The notes beneath the pieces were generated by a model that saw only the letters and a program-made list of their open reading frames with translations, searched no databases and was not told where the DNA came from. A stretch of 46,047 nt of DNA, taken from positions 1-46,047 of the forward strand of contig NZ_QGSY01000218.1 in NCBI RefSeq assembly GCF_003857035.1, in the 5' to 3' direction. This document shows positions 10,926 to 18,563 of this stretch, in pieces (position 1 is the stretch's first letter; every line of letters starts with the position of its first letter). Origin of the DNA: Micromonospora arida (GTDB lineage Bacteria > Actinomycetota > Actinomycetes > Mycobacteriales > Micromonosporaceae). The translations under genes were made by a program, and so were the position numbers.

Positions 10926-11453
10926 ATGGCCAAGGTTCTATATTCGGCGACGGCGTCGCTCGACGGCTACATCGCCGGCCCCGGCGGCGACATGTCGTGG
11001 CTGACCGACCACCTGGGCGGCGACAACCCGACGGCGGAGCGCCTACTCGACAGCGTCGGCGCGATCCTGGCCGGCAACGGCACATTCGGCGGCGACGACC
11101 CCAACCGTGGCACCGACAGCGAAGGCGCCTTCGGCGGCCAGTACCACGGGCCGGTGTTCGTCCTCACCCACCGGCCACCGGCCGAGCCACCCGCGGACGT
11201 CGCGTTCGTCGGTGACCTGCACACCGCCGTCGCCCAGGCCAAGGAGGCCGCCGGGGACAGGTACGTCAACATCCTCGGCGCCAACGTCGCCAAGCAGTGC
11301 ATCGAGGCCGGGCTGCTCGACGAGGTCCTCATGTTCTTCGCCCCGGTGCTGCTCGGCGACGGGGTGCGCATGTTCGACCACCCCGGCGGCACCAAAGTGC
11401 GGTTGGAGTCGCTGCCCGGCGAGACCGAGCACTGGTACCGCGTCGTCTACTGA
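10926..11453 (+). CDS. Dihydrofolate reductase family protein (RibD C-terminal domain)
   Basis: 175 aa from an ATG at 10926. The opening MAKVLYSATASLDGYIAGPGGDMSWL is the hallmark of the RibD C-terminal/DHFR-like fold. GPVFVLTHRPP and VNILGANVAKQCIEAGLLDEVLMFFAPVLLGDG correspond to the NADPH-binding and central-sheet motifs. The family uses NADPH for small-molecule reduction, but the substrate of stand-alone members is generally unknown. It is cytosolic and monocistronic, lying between the 25-bp minisatellite and the AICE boundary region. Confidence 0.85.
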   Translation: MAKVLYSATASLDGYIAGPGGDMSWLTDHLGGDNPTAERLLDSVGAILAGNGTFGGDDPNRGTDSEGAFGGQYHGPVFVLTHRPPAEPPADVAFVGDLHTAVAQAKEAAGDRYVNILGANVAKQCIEAGLLDEVLMFFAPVLLGDGVRMFDHPGGTKVRLESLPGETEHWYRVVY

Positions 11454-11878
11454 GCTGTCGCGCAGACAATGGGAGCTGGCGGCCCACTGCGCCGCGCACT
11501 GGGCCGCCGTCGCCAGCAGCGTGGGCCACGAGCAAGAGGCGACCGTGCTTGCGCTCTGTCCACGCACTCGTATGGTCGACGGACTCCGTGCGGAGTCAGC
11601 CTGACCGGCGGGGTGAGTCGACGCCGACCTGGGTGGGTCGACGCCGACTCGGGCGGGTGACTTCCTCAGCTTCAGTGGGCCTGATGCCTGCTCATCGGGT
11701 GGCGTCCCCGGTTCGTCTGGGCTTGACGCCTGCTCGGCGGTTGGCGTCCCTGGTTCGGGTGGGGTTGAGTCCGGCTCGGGTGGGTCGGAGAGGGCCGCCG
11801 AGGTCCGTCGTGAGTGACGAACGACGGCTGCTCGGCTGGCCGCATGCCGCCGGCCCGATCGCCCAGCCGGCCAGAAGT
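11454..11878. other. Non-coding stretch at the left edge of the AICE
   Basis: No gene is supported. The stretch contains short degenerate direct repeats (variants of gggtgggtcgacgccgac at about 11610-11650, and ggcgtcc..ggttcg..gg at about 11700-11760). Before integration this sequence would have lain immediately downstream of yajQ. Confidence 0.6.
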
Positions 11879-11906
11879 CCCTACCTGTAGTTGTTGAACT
11901 GGAGGG
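11879..11906. repeat. Left attachment site (28-bp att repeat)
   Basis: Identical over 28 bp to 23975-24002; the core reads CTACCTGTAGTTGTTGAACT. On the reverse strand it spells the last seven codons (L-Q-F-N-N-Y-R) plus the stop of YajQ, but no upstream yajQ sequence precedes it here. This is therefore the duplicated copy created by integration. It lies 40 bp from the int stop codon. Confidence 0.92.
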
Positions 11907-11946
11907 ATACCGCCCGCTACCAGCCAGAACGTAGCCATGATCGCTG

Positions 11947-13161
11947 TTAGGCCGTCGCCAGGCCGTCCGAGGGTGACCCGAACACCTTGTCCACAGCACG
12001 CCGTGTGCGGTCCTCGCTGGTCGGCATTAAATGCGTGTACGTGCGCAGGGTGAAGCCCGGGTCGGCGTGGCCCAGGTACTCCGAGAGCGCCTTGACGCTC
12101 TCCCCAGCGTCGAGAAGGACCGAGGCGTAGAAGTGCCGCAGCGCGTGCATCCCGGTGGCCCGTGAGGACTGAATTCCGGCAGCCGCCAACGCGTGATGCC
12201 AGGAGTCCCGGTTGAATGTGTGCCGGTCCATCGCGACGTTTGTGCGCCCGTGGACGACCAGATTGGCCGTGACCGGAGCGCCGCCGGGTACCTCCCAAGG
12301 CAGCGTCACCGGCACCGGAGGGAACGCCTCCAGGTGACTGGTAAGGGCAGTCCCCACCGACACGGGCAACGGGATGTCTCGCGTCTTGCGACCCTTGGGC
12401 AGCGCATAGACGAGCCGGCTACCTACGATCTTCAACTGACGGACGACATGCAGGGTGCCCCGAAGGAGGTCGATGTCTTCCACGGCCAGGGCTAGAACTT
12501 CACCTTGACGAAGTCCGCAGCCCGCGCCCAGGTCGACGGCGACCCGGTAGCGCGCCGGCAGGCCGGCACGGATGCCGAGCACCTGTTCCCGGGACCAGGG
12601 CACCACTTTGCGGGGCGGCACCTTCGGCGGCCGGACAGTCTTCGCGTGGCACGGGTTCCGACCGATCCGACCGTCGTCGACAGCCGCGTTGAGGATCGTG
12701 GCGACATTGCTGTAGGCGACGACGCGGTAGGTGGCCGCCAGGCCGCGCTGCTGTAGTGAGCGGTCCAGCTCGCGCAGGTGAGTCGGCAGGATCGCGGCGA
12801 GGGACCGGCTACCGAGGAACGGAAGGATGTGCCGACGTAGCCGCCGCTCCGTTGCCTCCCGGGTCGACTCGTCGAAGGTCTGTGCAGCCAACCACTGCTC
12901 GGCGTACTGACGAAACGTCAGCTTCCCGGCGGCCGGGTCAATGTAGGTGCCCCGCAACTTGTCGGATTCCACCGAGACGAGGAATGCCTCAGCGGCCCGC
13001 TTTTCCTTGTCAGGAAAGGACTTCGACCGCTCCCGACCATCCGGCGCGATGTATCGCACCCGGTAACGAAGCCCCTTCCCATGGAGGGATGTCTTGACCC
13101 GTTCCGACTTGCCCTCTGGGCGGACAACCGTCTTGAACCAGCGATCTTCGACGTGAGCCAA
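11947..13161 (-). CDS. int: AICE tyrosine recombinase (integrase)
   Basis: 404 aa from a TTG at 13161 with GGGGAG upstream; longer readings overlap the xis gene and lack family features. Residues 30-70 form the arm-binding type N-domain (YRVRYIAPDGRERSKSF) and 80-165 the SAM-like core-binding domain. The catalytic residues are visible: Arg218 (GCGLRQGEVLAL), Lys256 or Lys259 (LPKGRKTRDIP), His339-x-x-Arg342 (HALRHFYAS), His365 (LGHADPGF) and nucleophile Tyr375 (RTYTHLMP). It catalyses integration into and excision from the yajQ att site. It begins 14 bp after xis, in the same operon. Its last codons are made of the 20-bp repeat shared with the right end. Confidence 0.95.
   Translation of the reverse strand: MAHVEDRWFKTVVRPEGKSERVKTSLHGKGLRYRVRYIAPDGRERSKSFPDKEKRAAEAFLVSVESDKLRGTYIDPAAGKLTFRQYAEQWLAAQTFDESTREATERRLRRHILPFLGSRSLAAILPTHLRELDRSLQQRGLAATYRVVAYSNVATILNAAVDDGRIGRNPCHAKTVRPPKVPPRKVVPWSREQVLGIRAGLPARYRVAVDLGAGCGLRQGEVLALAVEDIDLLRGTLHVVRQLKIVGSRLVYALPKGRKTRDIPLPVSVGTALTSHLEAFPPVPVTLPWEVPGGAPVTANLVVHGRTNVAMDRHTFNRDSWHHALAAAGIQSSRATGMHALRHFYASVLLDAGESVKALSEYLGHADPGFTLRTYTHLMPTSEDRTRRAVDKVFGSPSDGLATA
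11948..11967. promoter_or_regulatory. 20-bp repeat inside the left end, candidate recombinase arm site
   Basis: TAGGCCGTCGCCAGGCCGTC, identical to 23858-23877 near the other end. It contains two GGCCGTC heptamers exactly 11 bp apart, about one helical turn. It lies 42 bp inside the left att repeat and doubles as the end of the int coding sequence. Candidate binding site for Int or Xis; function inferred. Confidence 0.55.
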
Positions 13162-13175
13162 CGACGTCTCTCCCC

Positions 13176-13364
13176 TCAGGCTGCGGCTTGCTGCTCGAAC
13201 CAGGCCCGGACGGCGTCCGGGTCGTAACGCAGATGACGACCGACGCGGCCGGCGGGCGGACCTATCCGGCGCTTGCGCCAGGTGTAGAGGGTCTGGACCG
13301 GGACGCCGAGGTAGGCCGATACGTCGTCGACGGTCCAAAGCGTGAGGGGTTTTGCGGTGGTCAT
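13176..13364 (-). CDS. xis: AICE excisionase (MerR/AlpA-type HTH)
   Basis: 62 aa from an ATG at 13364 with AGGAG five bases upstream. The whole protein is a winged-helix excisionase domain: LWTVDDVSAYLGVPVQTLYTWR is the HTH, followed by a basic wing (KRRIGPPAGRVGRHLRYDPDAVRAW). Such proteins bend DNA at att sites and steer the integrase toward excision. It sits between rep (25 bp upstream) and int (14 bp downstream), the usual rep-xis-int order of pSAM2-like elements. Confidence 0.9.
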   Translation of the reverse strand: MTTAKPLTLWTVDDVSAYLGVPVQTLYTWRKRRIGPPAGRVGRHLRYDPDAVRAWFEQQAAA

Positions 13365-13389
13365 GTCGTCTCCTGTGAGTGAGCGGTGA

Positions 13390-15189
13390 TCAGGCGGCAG
13401 CCGGCGCGGTGCCGGCAGGGGTGGTGCTGAGTTCGTGGGCGAGTTCTTCGCGGCCGGTGGTTCGTCGTTCGCGGGCGAGGGCGGCGGCGGTGTTGGCGAG
13501 GAGTGCGTCTCCGGTGGTGTGCCAGCCGACGCCGGCGAAGGTGAGGGTGCCGACGATGAGCGTCGTGTCTTCGTCGAGGTGGTCGACGGCGCGGAGGGTG
13601 CCGGGCTGATCGTCGGCCTGGTGCTCGTGCTCGTGGCGTCGGTAGGTGACGCGGGTGTCGCGCAGGAGTTGGAAGGTGACGGAGTAGCGGCGGGCTTTGG
13701 TGAGGAAGTGGCCGCCGAAGCCGAGCATGTGCGCCCAGCGGCGCAGCCGGGCGTAGGGATTGGTGGCCTGTGGTCTGCTGGCCGGTTGGGTGTCAAGGGC
13801 GGCTTGACGGTGGGCGACGCAGACGGGGCAGGCGGGGTATCGGGTGTGGGTGCCACAGTCGGGGCATTCCCAGCGCTTCACGTAGCCGGGTGTGGGCCGG
13901 TGGTCCCGGGGCCGTTCCGAGAGGGGGACGGGTGTGGTGGTGGGTCGGCCGGTGTGCCAGCAGGCGTTGATGAGGCGGGCGGTGTGGTCGCCGTCGGGGT
14001 CGGCGTAGTCGCCGATTGAATCGGCGTCGAGCCTGACGGAGCGGTGCCCGGTTACCTCGGTGCTTTTGGTGGCGTACTTGGCAAGGTATCCCGCGACCAT
14101 GCTGTCAGTGACGTCACCGTCTCCGGTGAGGCTGATGGGTCGGATGTCGAGGCCCTTACCCGGGTCACCCCAGGCGACCGGCCAGCCGCCAGGCTGGTCA
14201 GGGTGGGTCGGGGTGGTGAACGTGACCTGCTCGACAGCGGTGCGGATCGCGTCGTCCAGGTCCGCGACGGTGAAGGCAGCCGGCGGTGGGATGACCGCGG
14301 TGGGGTCGTCGGGGTGGACGCCGTCGAGGCGGACCAGGACGTGGAAGTGCACCGCCCCGCGTGCCTGGAACTCGGCCACCTTCCCGTGTGACAGCCGAAC
14401 CGGCGGGACCGTGCTGATGTTGCCGGAGGCGGTGACGACGTGGACGCGGGGGATGCCCCGGCGGCGGGCAACCTTGGCGAGGTGACGTTCCGCAGCTTGC
14501 TTGGTGCGGTGCCACAGCTCCCCGGAGAAGAGGTTCCACACGACTTGGTGGGTGTGGTCGTAGCAGTCCAGACACAACGGCTGCCCGAGGATGGCGTCAC
14601 CGGTTTCGTGCCTGGCCCAGCAGACGGCGGGTCGGCCGTGCTCGCAGAGTCCGGTGTCGCGGCGGGCGTGACAGGGCTCAGCGCGGCAGTCGCAACGCTT
14701 CCGGTTGCCGCAGGTGTGCCGCTTAACCGCCCGGGTGTGCACGGTCCCGAAGGACGGTGCGGTGAAAGTGGCGAACACCGCCGGATGTGAGGCGACGGTC
14801 TCGGGGACACCCTTGCCGCCAATGAGGCCAGCGCGCAGGAGTTGGAAAGCATCGCGTTGGTAGGTGTGGGCGCAGGCGGGGCAGACGGTGGCGCGGCGGT
14901 TGCCGCAGGCGGTGTAGATGGCGGCATCGGGCATGGCGTCGGTGTGCCGGGCGTCGAGGATGCGGCCGGTGCCCTGCTCGACGGTGAGGAGTTGGCCGGC
15001 GAGGCGGATGGGTCGGGTGCAGCCGGCGGCGGCGCGGACGTGTTCCAGCCAGCCGAAGTAGTCCGGCTTGGTGGCTCGGGTGAAGGCAGAGCCTTCGGCG
15101 GTGTAGTCGTGGACGGGGATGGTGTCGGCGTTCGAGCCCACACCCCGGGCCAGAGCGGTCCGGGGTGTGAGGTCCAGCGTCGAGGCCAT
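13390..15189 (-). CDS. repSA: RepSA-like rolling-circle replication initiator
   Basis: 599 aa from an ATG at 15189 that overlaps the upstream gene's stop (TGATG). The N-terminal half is cysteine-rich with zinc-finger-like pairs (CPAC near 103; C-x-C near 166-168; CLDC near 206). The HUH metal motif is HFH at 281-283 (RGAVHFHVLVRLDG), and the candidate nucleophile lies in AGYLAKYATKST (Tyr368/Tyr372). A second zinc ribbon (CPDCGTHTRYPACPVC) follows. RepSA proteins nick one strand to start rolling-circle replication of the excised element, usually at an origin within or near rep. Confidence 0.9.
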   Translation of the reverse strand: MASTLDLTPRTALARGVGSNADTIPVHDYTAEGSAFTRATKPDYFGWLEHVRAAAGCTRPIRLAGQLLTVEQGTGRILDARHTDAMPDAAIYTACGNRRATVCPACAHTYQRDAFQLLRAGLIGGKGVPETVASHPAVFATFTAPSFGTVHTRAVKRHTCGNRKRCDCRAEPCHARRDTGLCEHGRPAVCWARHETGDAILGQPLCLDCYDHTHQVVWNLFSGELWHRTKQAAERHLAKVARRRGIPRVHVVTASGNISTVPPVRLSHGKVAEFQARGAVHFHVLVRLDGVHPDDPTAVIPPPAAFTVADLDDAIRTAVEQVTFTTPTHPDQPGGWPVAWGDPGKGLDIRPISLTGDGDVTDSMVAGYLAKYATKSTEVTGHRSVRLDADSIGDYADPDGDHTARLINACWHTGRPTTTPVPLSERPRDHRPTPGYVKRWECPDCGTHTRYPACPVCVAHRQAALDTQPASRPQATNPYARLRRWAHMLGFGGHFLTKARRYSVTFQLLRDTRVTYRRHEHEHQADDQPGTLRAVDHLDEDTTLIVGTLTFAGVGWHTTGDALLANTAAALARERRTTGREELAHELSTTPAGTAPAAA

Positions 15190-15455
15190 CAGCCGCGTAC
15201 CTCGGTGAGGTGGCGGGTGGTGATGGTGTGTTCGGTGACGATGACCCGGCAGGCGCCGCACTGGCGCTTGACCGGTTCGTGCCTGCGGCACGGGATCAAT
15301 GCGGTGGTGTCGCCGCAGCGGATGGTGACCGGTGCCCGGCAAGGACCACCAGGGATGACGTCGACCAGGGTCCGGCGGATGTCGAACGGGTGGGCGTCGG
15401 GGTAGGCGGGGCAGGTGTGGGTGACCTGCTCGATGTCGACCAGAACGATGGTCAT
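15189..15455 (-). CDS. Small cysteine-containing AICE protein, function unknown
   Basis: 88 aa. The start overlaps the DUF2637 gene's stop (ATGA at 15452-15455) and its stop overlaps the rep start. The C-terminal half has several cysteines (GPC..., IRCGD, IPCRRHEPVKRQCGAC), suggesting a small metal-binding fold, but I do not recognise a named family. Its obligatory position directly before rep and the overlap on both sides argue for a real gene, perhaps assisting replication or setting Rep synthesis by coupling. Confidence 0.7.
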   Translation of the reverse strand: MTIVLVDIEQVTHTCPAYPDAHPFDIRRTLVDVIPGGPCRAPVTIRCGDTTALIPCRRHEPVKRQCGACRVIVTEHTITTRHLTEVRG

Positions 15456-16177
15456 CGGACACCACCGATGGTGGCCAGGAGCTGCCCGGCGACGGCCGGG
15501 CTGATGTCGAGGCGGTCGGCCAGCTCGGTGGGCGTGATTGGTGCTCCGGTGGCCTGTTGGTGCTGCACGGCTGCGAACCGGGCGGTAGGCAGCAGGTGGG
15601 CGGGGACGTCGACCGGCTCCGAGGCCGGCACGGTGACGGGGTCCGGCTCGACGGCCGGGGTCGGCTCGGGAGCCAGGGTGATGGCGGCCGGTGGAGCCGG
15701 CTCGGTGGTGACCTGCTCGGCCACCTGAACGCGGATCGGCTGCCCCGGCTCAGAGGGAGCCGTCATGGGTTGCGCGGTGGGTGCGGGGGCGAGGACGAGT
15801 TTGACCAGGGCCATGAACGCCAGCGCGGGAACCGCCGAGAGAAGCCACCCGGACGGTCCGGGCTTGGCGACCGCGAGTTGGGCGGCGAGGGAGAGGCCGG
15901 CGGCGGCGATGAGCAGGACAATCGGGTAGCCGATGGGAGCGCCGGTGCGGCGGCGTCGGCGGATGGTGAGCAGGGCGGCGATGGGGACGAGTTCGGAGAT
16001 GACGGCGTTGGCCCAGCCGAACCATCCCGGGGTGTTGTCGGGGCTGTTGGCCATGGTCCAGTCGTGAACGTGGGTGAACGAGGCGGCCCCGGCGGAGCCG
16101 CCGACGGCGATGAGGATGAGGACCAGGACCAGGCCCTCCAAGCGGGTGCCGGCGCTGGCCGGAGTGGTGGTGGTCAT
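15452..16177 (-). CDS. DUF2637-type membrane protein with C-terminal HTH-like tail (Spd-like)
   Basis: 241 aa. Four hydrophobic helices lie at about residues 14-33, 52-70, 83-102 and 108-128, with a basic turn IRRRRRTG between helices 2 and 3. A Pro/Ala-rich linker (130-195) leads to a C-terminal segment that looks like a short HTH (ITPTELADRLDISPAVAGQLLATIG). Membrane proteins of this kind are common in AICEs and Streptomyces plasmids and are associated with intramycelial spread (Spd). Its start and stop overlap both neighbours by four bases. Confidence 0.75.
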   Translation of the reverse strand: MTTTTPASAGTRLEGLVLVLILIAVGGSAGAASFTHVHDWTMANSPDNTPGWFGWANAVISELVPIAALLTIRRRRRTGAPIGYPIVLLIAAAGLSLAAQLAVAKPGPSGWLLSAVPALAFMALVKLVLAPAPTAQPMTAPSEPGQPIRVQVAEQVTTEPAPPAAITLAPEPTPAVEPDPVTVPASEPVDVPAHLLPTARFAAVQHQQATGAPITPTELADRLDISPAVAGQLLATIGGVR

Positions 16178-16581
16178 TGGTGGCCTCCGTGGCAGTCGAG
16201 GCAGCAGCCGTAGCGGCGGGGGATGTAGTAGGGCTTCACCTGCTCGCAGTGGCGGCAGGTGCGGCGCGCGAGTAGGGCTTTGGCGATGGCCTCCCGCTGT
16301 GCGGGGGTGGCGGTGCGCTTCGCCTTGGCGAGGTCAGCGCGGTAGAGGTAGGCGACCCGGCGGTTGCTGCGGTGTCGCCAGAGGATCTGGGCGACCGGGT
16401 CGTGTCCGCCGGGGCGGAGGCCGGCGGCGCGGAGCTGCCGCAGGGTGGCCAGGCCGGTAGGGGCGCAGTGGTAGGGGAAGGTGGGGAATCCGTAGCGGGT
16501 GCCGAGCGGGTCGTAGAACTCGACCCGGATGCCGGTGCGGTCGGCCAGGTTGTCGAGGTCGACGGCGCGTAGGTCGGTCAT
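16174..16581 (-). CDS. RRQRL-motif-type zinc-binding AICE protein
   Basis: 135 aa. The core LATLRQLRAAGLRPGGHDPVAQILWRHR corresponds to the RRQRL-motif family found in AICEs, here with LRQLR in place of the consensus. The C-terminal zinc ribbon is CRHCEQVKPYYIPRRYGCCLDCH, four to five cysteines. The molecular role is unknown; nucleic-acid binding is plausible from the zinc ribbon and basic central helix (KAKRTATPAQREAIAKALLARR). Coupled by ATGA overlaps to the genes on both sides. Confidence 0.75.
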   Translation of the reverse strand: MTDLRAVDLDNLADRTGIRVEFYDPLGTRYGFPTFPYHCAPTGLATLRQLRAAGLRPGGHDPVAQILWRHRSNRRVAYLYRADLAKAKRTATPAQREAIAKALLARRTCRHCEQVKPYYIPRRYGCCLDCHGGHQ

Positions 16582-16880
16582 GGCTTGTCACCGCCCCAGC
16601 GCTGTTGGGCGGCTTGGCGGGTGATGCCGAGGCGGGAGCCTATTTCGGCCCAGGAGTAGCCGAACGCGCGCAGGCCGATCACGGCTTCTCCGATGGCGTC
16701 GTCGATGACGGTGGAGAGGGCGATGAGGTCGCGGAGTGCTTCGACGTCTCCGGTGGCGACGCGGCGGCCGTGGGCGCGGATGATGCGCCGAGCGAAGCCG
16801 GCGAACTGGTCGTTCTCGACCACGTCCCGACGCCGTTGCCGTGGCAGGTTGGGCGTCAAGGACTTCTTGACGGTGTTCAT
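16578..16880 (-). CDS. Small HTH protein of the AICE replication operon
   Basis: 100 aa. The C-terminal part is a clear helix-turn-helix of sigma-70 region 4/HTH-29 type (GYSWAEIGSRLGITRQAAQQRWG, residues 73-95). The middle (VEALRDLIALSTVIDDAIGEAVIGLRA) is helical. Proteins like this recur in AICEs between the DUF6197-type and RRQRL genes and probably bind DNA. It overlaps both neighbours by four bases, which makes it part of the coupled chain that ends in rep. Confidence 0.75.
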   Translation of the reverse strand: MNTVKKSLTPNLPRQRRRDVVENDQFAGFARRIIRAHGRRVATGDVEALRDLIALSTVIDDAIGEAVIGLRAFGYSWAEIGSRLGITRQAAQQRWGGDKP

Positions 16881-17317
16881 CGGATCTCACCTCCGTTGGT
16901 GCGGAGGGAGTCCCACTCGTTGGCAGCCGCCGTCAGGGCGGTGATGACCTGCTCGACGGTGCGGGCGGGGTCGTCGTTCCACGAGTAGGGAGAGGTGTGC
17001 TCGTCGAGCAGGTAGCCGTCCTCGTCGATGTGGAAGACCGGGGCGGTGGTGTCGAGGTAGTCGACGAACACGCCCAGGGCGGCGAGGTAGTCGGCGAGGG
17101 CGTCGGGGTCGAGTTGGGAGAAGTGCTCGACGGTGTGTCCGGCGCAGGCGATGCCGATGGCCCCGGCGGCGCAGGCCGGCGGGGTGAGGGTGTCGGGGGT
17201 CTTGGCGTAGTAGGTGCCCTGGTGCCAGCCGTGCCGGCGCAGGTAGAGGGCAGCCATCCGCAGCAGATCGGCCGGTGTGACCTGGATCTGTGTGGGTGGG
17301 TTTTGGGTAGCCTTCAT
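16877..17317 (-). CDS. DUF6197-like protein
   Basis: 146 aa. The ATG at 17317 was chosen over a GTG at 17326 because the AAAGGA element lies about ten bases before the ATG but only one base before the GTG. The N-terminal ADLLRMAALYLRRHGWHQGTYY followed by ACAAGAIGIACAG matches the DUF6197 pattern (a small soluble domain with a conserved C-x2-GA segment). The function is unknown. It is the first gene of the overlapping run DUF6197-HTH-zinc protein-DUF2637-88 aa-rep, followed closely by xis and int. Confidence 0.72.
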   Translation of the reverse strand: MKATQNPPTQIQVTPADLLRMAALYLRRHGWHQGTYYAKTPDTLTPPACAAGAIGIACAGHTVEHFSQLDPDALADYLAALGVFVDYLDTTAPVFHIDEDGYLLDEHTSPYSWNDDPARTVEQVITALTAAANEWDSLRTNGGEIR

Positions 17318-17404
17318 GGCAACCACGTCCTTTCAGTAGGGCGGTTGGTGGAGGTCGGCAGGACCAGCGGTTGCTGGCAGGCGTTGACTGGTCCTGTCGA
17401 CCGG

Positions 17405-17614
17405 CTATCGGGCGCGCAGCCGCAGGTAGCGGCGGTGCCGGTTGTCGTCACCCGGCATCTGCGTGGGTGCGGAGAGGTAGACCAGTCGCCCACTGCGGGC
17501 GACGGCCTGGACCAAGGCGGCGATGTCCTCAGGACTGCCGGTAACCCACAGCTCGGTGAACTGCGCGGCGCGTTGGTTGTTGGCCTTGGCGTAGGCGCGC
17601 TCGCGGGTGGTCAT
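17405..17614 (-). CDS. Small AICE protein downstream of the translocase, unknown function
   Basis: 69 aa, ATG overlapping the translocase stop (ATGA at 17611-17614). The sequence is helical and basic at both ends (MTTRERAYAKANNQRAAQ... RHRRYLRLRAR), with a core FTELWVTGSPEDIAALVQAVARSGRLVYLSAP that could be a small alpha/beta domain. The coupling suggests a role in transfer. No family recognised. Confidence 0.65.
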   Translation of the reverse strand: MTTRERAYAKANNQRAAQFTELWVTGSPEDIAALVQAVARSGRLVYLSAPTQMPGDDNRHRRYLRLRAR

Positions 17615-18483
17615 GCCGCCATCTCCCACTCGGTGGGGTTGACCGCCGGGGTGCCAGTGCTGCTGGTGGGGCGGCGGGTCCAGGCGGCGTAGTCGGCGAT
17701 GTTGTAGATGTCGGTGTCGGTGAGGTAGGCGGCTTTGATGCGGCGGGGTACGCCGCCTTCGGCGAGGAGGTAGGCCGCGCCTTGGTTGGTGGGTGAGATG
17801 TCGGAGGCGGTGTAGCCTTGCTCGGCCCAGCCCTGGCCGAGGATGATGTTCGAGCTGTTCAGCGAGGTGCACCGGAATGCGGCCCGGTAGCCGAACAGGT
17901 CCCGCAGCGAAGCGGGGATGATGTCCCACGACGGGCGCTGAGTCGCGGCAACGACGGGCATACCGCAGGCCCGGCCGAGGGAGACGAGCCCTCGCAGGAG
18001 AGTGGAGAATTCCTCCTGTTGCTGCTTGGTGCCGAGCACCGTGGAGAACATGGCGAGTTCGTCGATGATGGTGACGATGACGGACATGCCGTCGCCGTCG
18101 GCGAGCTTGCGGCGCCGGTTGGCAAGCAGCCAGGCGTAGCGGTTGGTGGCGACGACCAGGAGGCGACGTAGGACGTCGATGCCCTGGTCGATGTCGGGGC
18201 CGATGAACGCGTCGGCGAGGTCGCGCCAGGGGCCGAGTTCGACGAGTTTCGCGTCGAACAACACCAGGCGGGTGTTGTCGCACAGGGCGGCGTGGCCGCA
18301 GATGTTGTTGATCAGGCCGGACTTACCGCCGCCGGGTTCGCCTGCGGTAAGCAGGTTGCGGTAGATGACGTCCAGGTAGACGGGTTGGCCGAACTCGTCG
18401 ATCCCGATGAAGATCGGGTCGAACATCGACAGGCCGGGCCCCACCGGCACCGCATCAGCGGTGGTGGGAATCGTGGTGGTCAT
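17611..18483 (-). CDS. tra: FtsK/SpoIIIE-type DNA translocase (AICE transfer protein)
   Basis: 290 aa from an ATG at 18483 with AGGAGGG five bases upstream. Walker A is GEPGGGKSG at 48-56; Walker B is VIVTIIDELA at 135-144 with Asp141-Glu142; the downstream AATQRPSWDIIPASLRDLFGYR is the conserved FtsK segment that lines the hexamer. There are no membrane helices and no gamma domain, so this is only the motor. The next gene upstream supplies a membrane region. Tra hexamers pump double-stranded DNA from donor to recipient mycelium after recognising a cis site (clt) on the element. Confidence 0.9.
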   Translation of the reverse strand: MTTTIPTTADAVPVGPGLSMFDPIFIGIDEFGQPVYLDVIYRNLLTAGEPGGGKSGLINNICGHAALCDNTRLVLFDAKLVELGPWRDLADAFIGPDIDQGIDVLRRLLVVATNRYAWLLANRRRKLADGDGMSVIVTIIDELAMFSTVLGTKQQQEEFSTLLRGLVSLGRACGMPVVAATQRPSWDIIPASLRDLFGYRAAFRCTSLNSSNIILGQGWAEQGYTASDISPTNQGAAYLLAEGGVPRRIKAAYLTDTDIYNIADYAAWTRRPTSSTGTPAVNPTEWEMAA

Positions 18484-18563
18484 GACAGCCCTCCTGGGCG
18501 TTGTGGGCGCGAGGAGCCACACGAACGAGCCGCCATGGCTCCTCGCGTCCGGGTTGGGTGGGG

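Noticed and set aside
13435..14019. 194-codon Gly/Val-rich forward frame inside rep
   Set aside because: Antisense shadow of the replication initiator.
17405..18283. 292-codon extension of the 69-aa gene into the translocase
   Set aside because: The upstream part is the Arg/Pro-rich alternative frame of the FtsK-like gene; the overlapping ATGA gives the true start at 17614.
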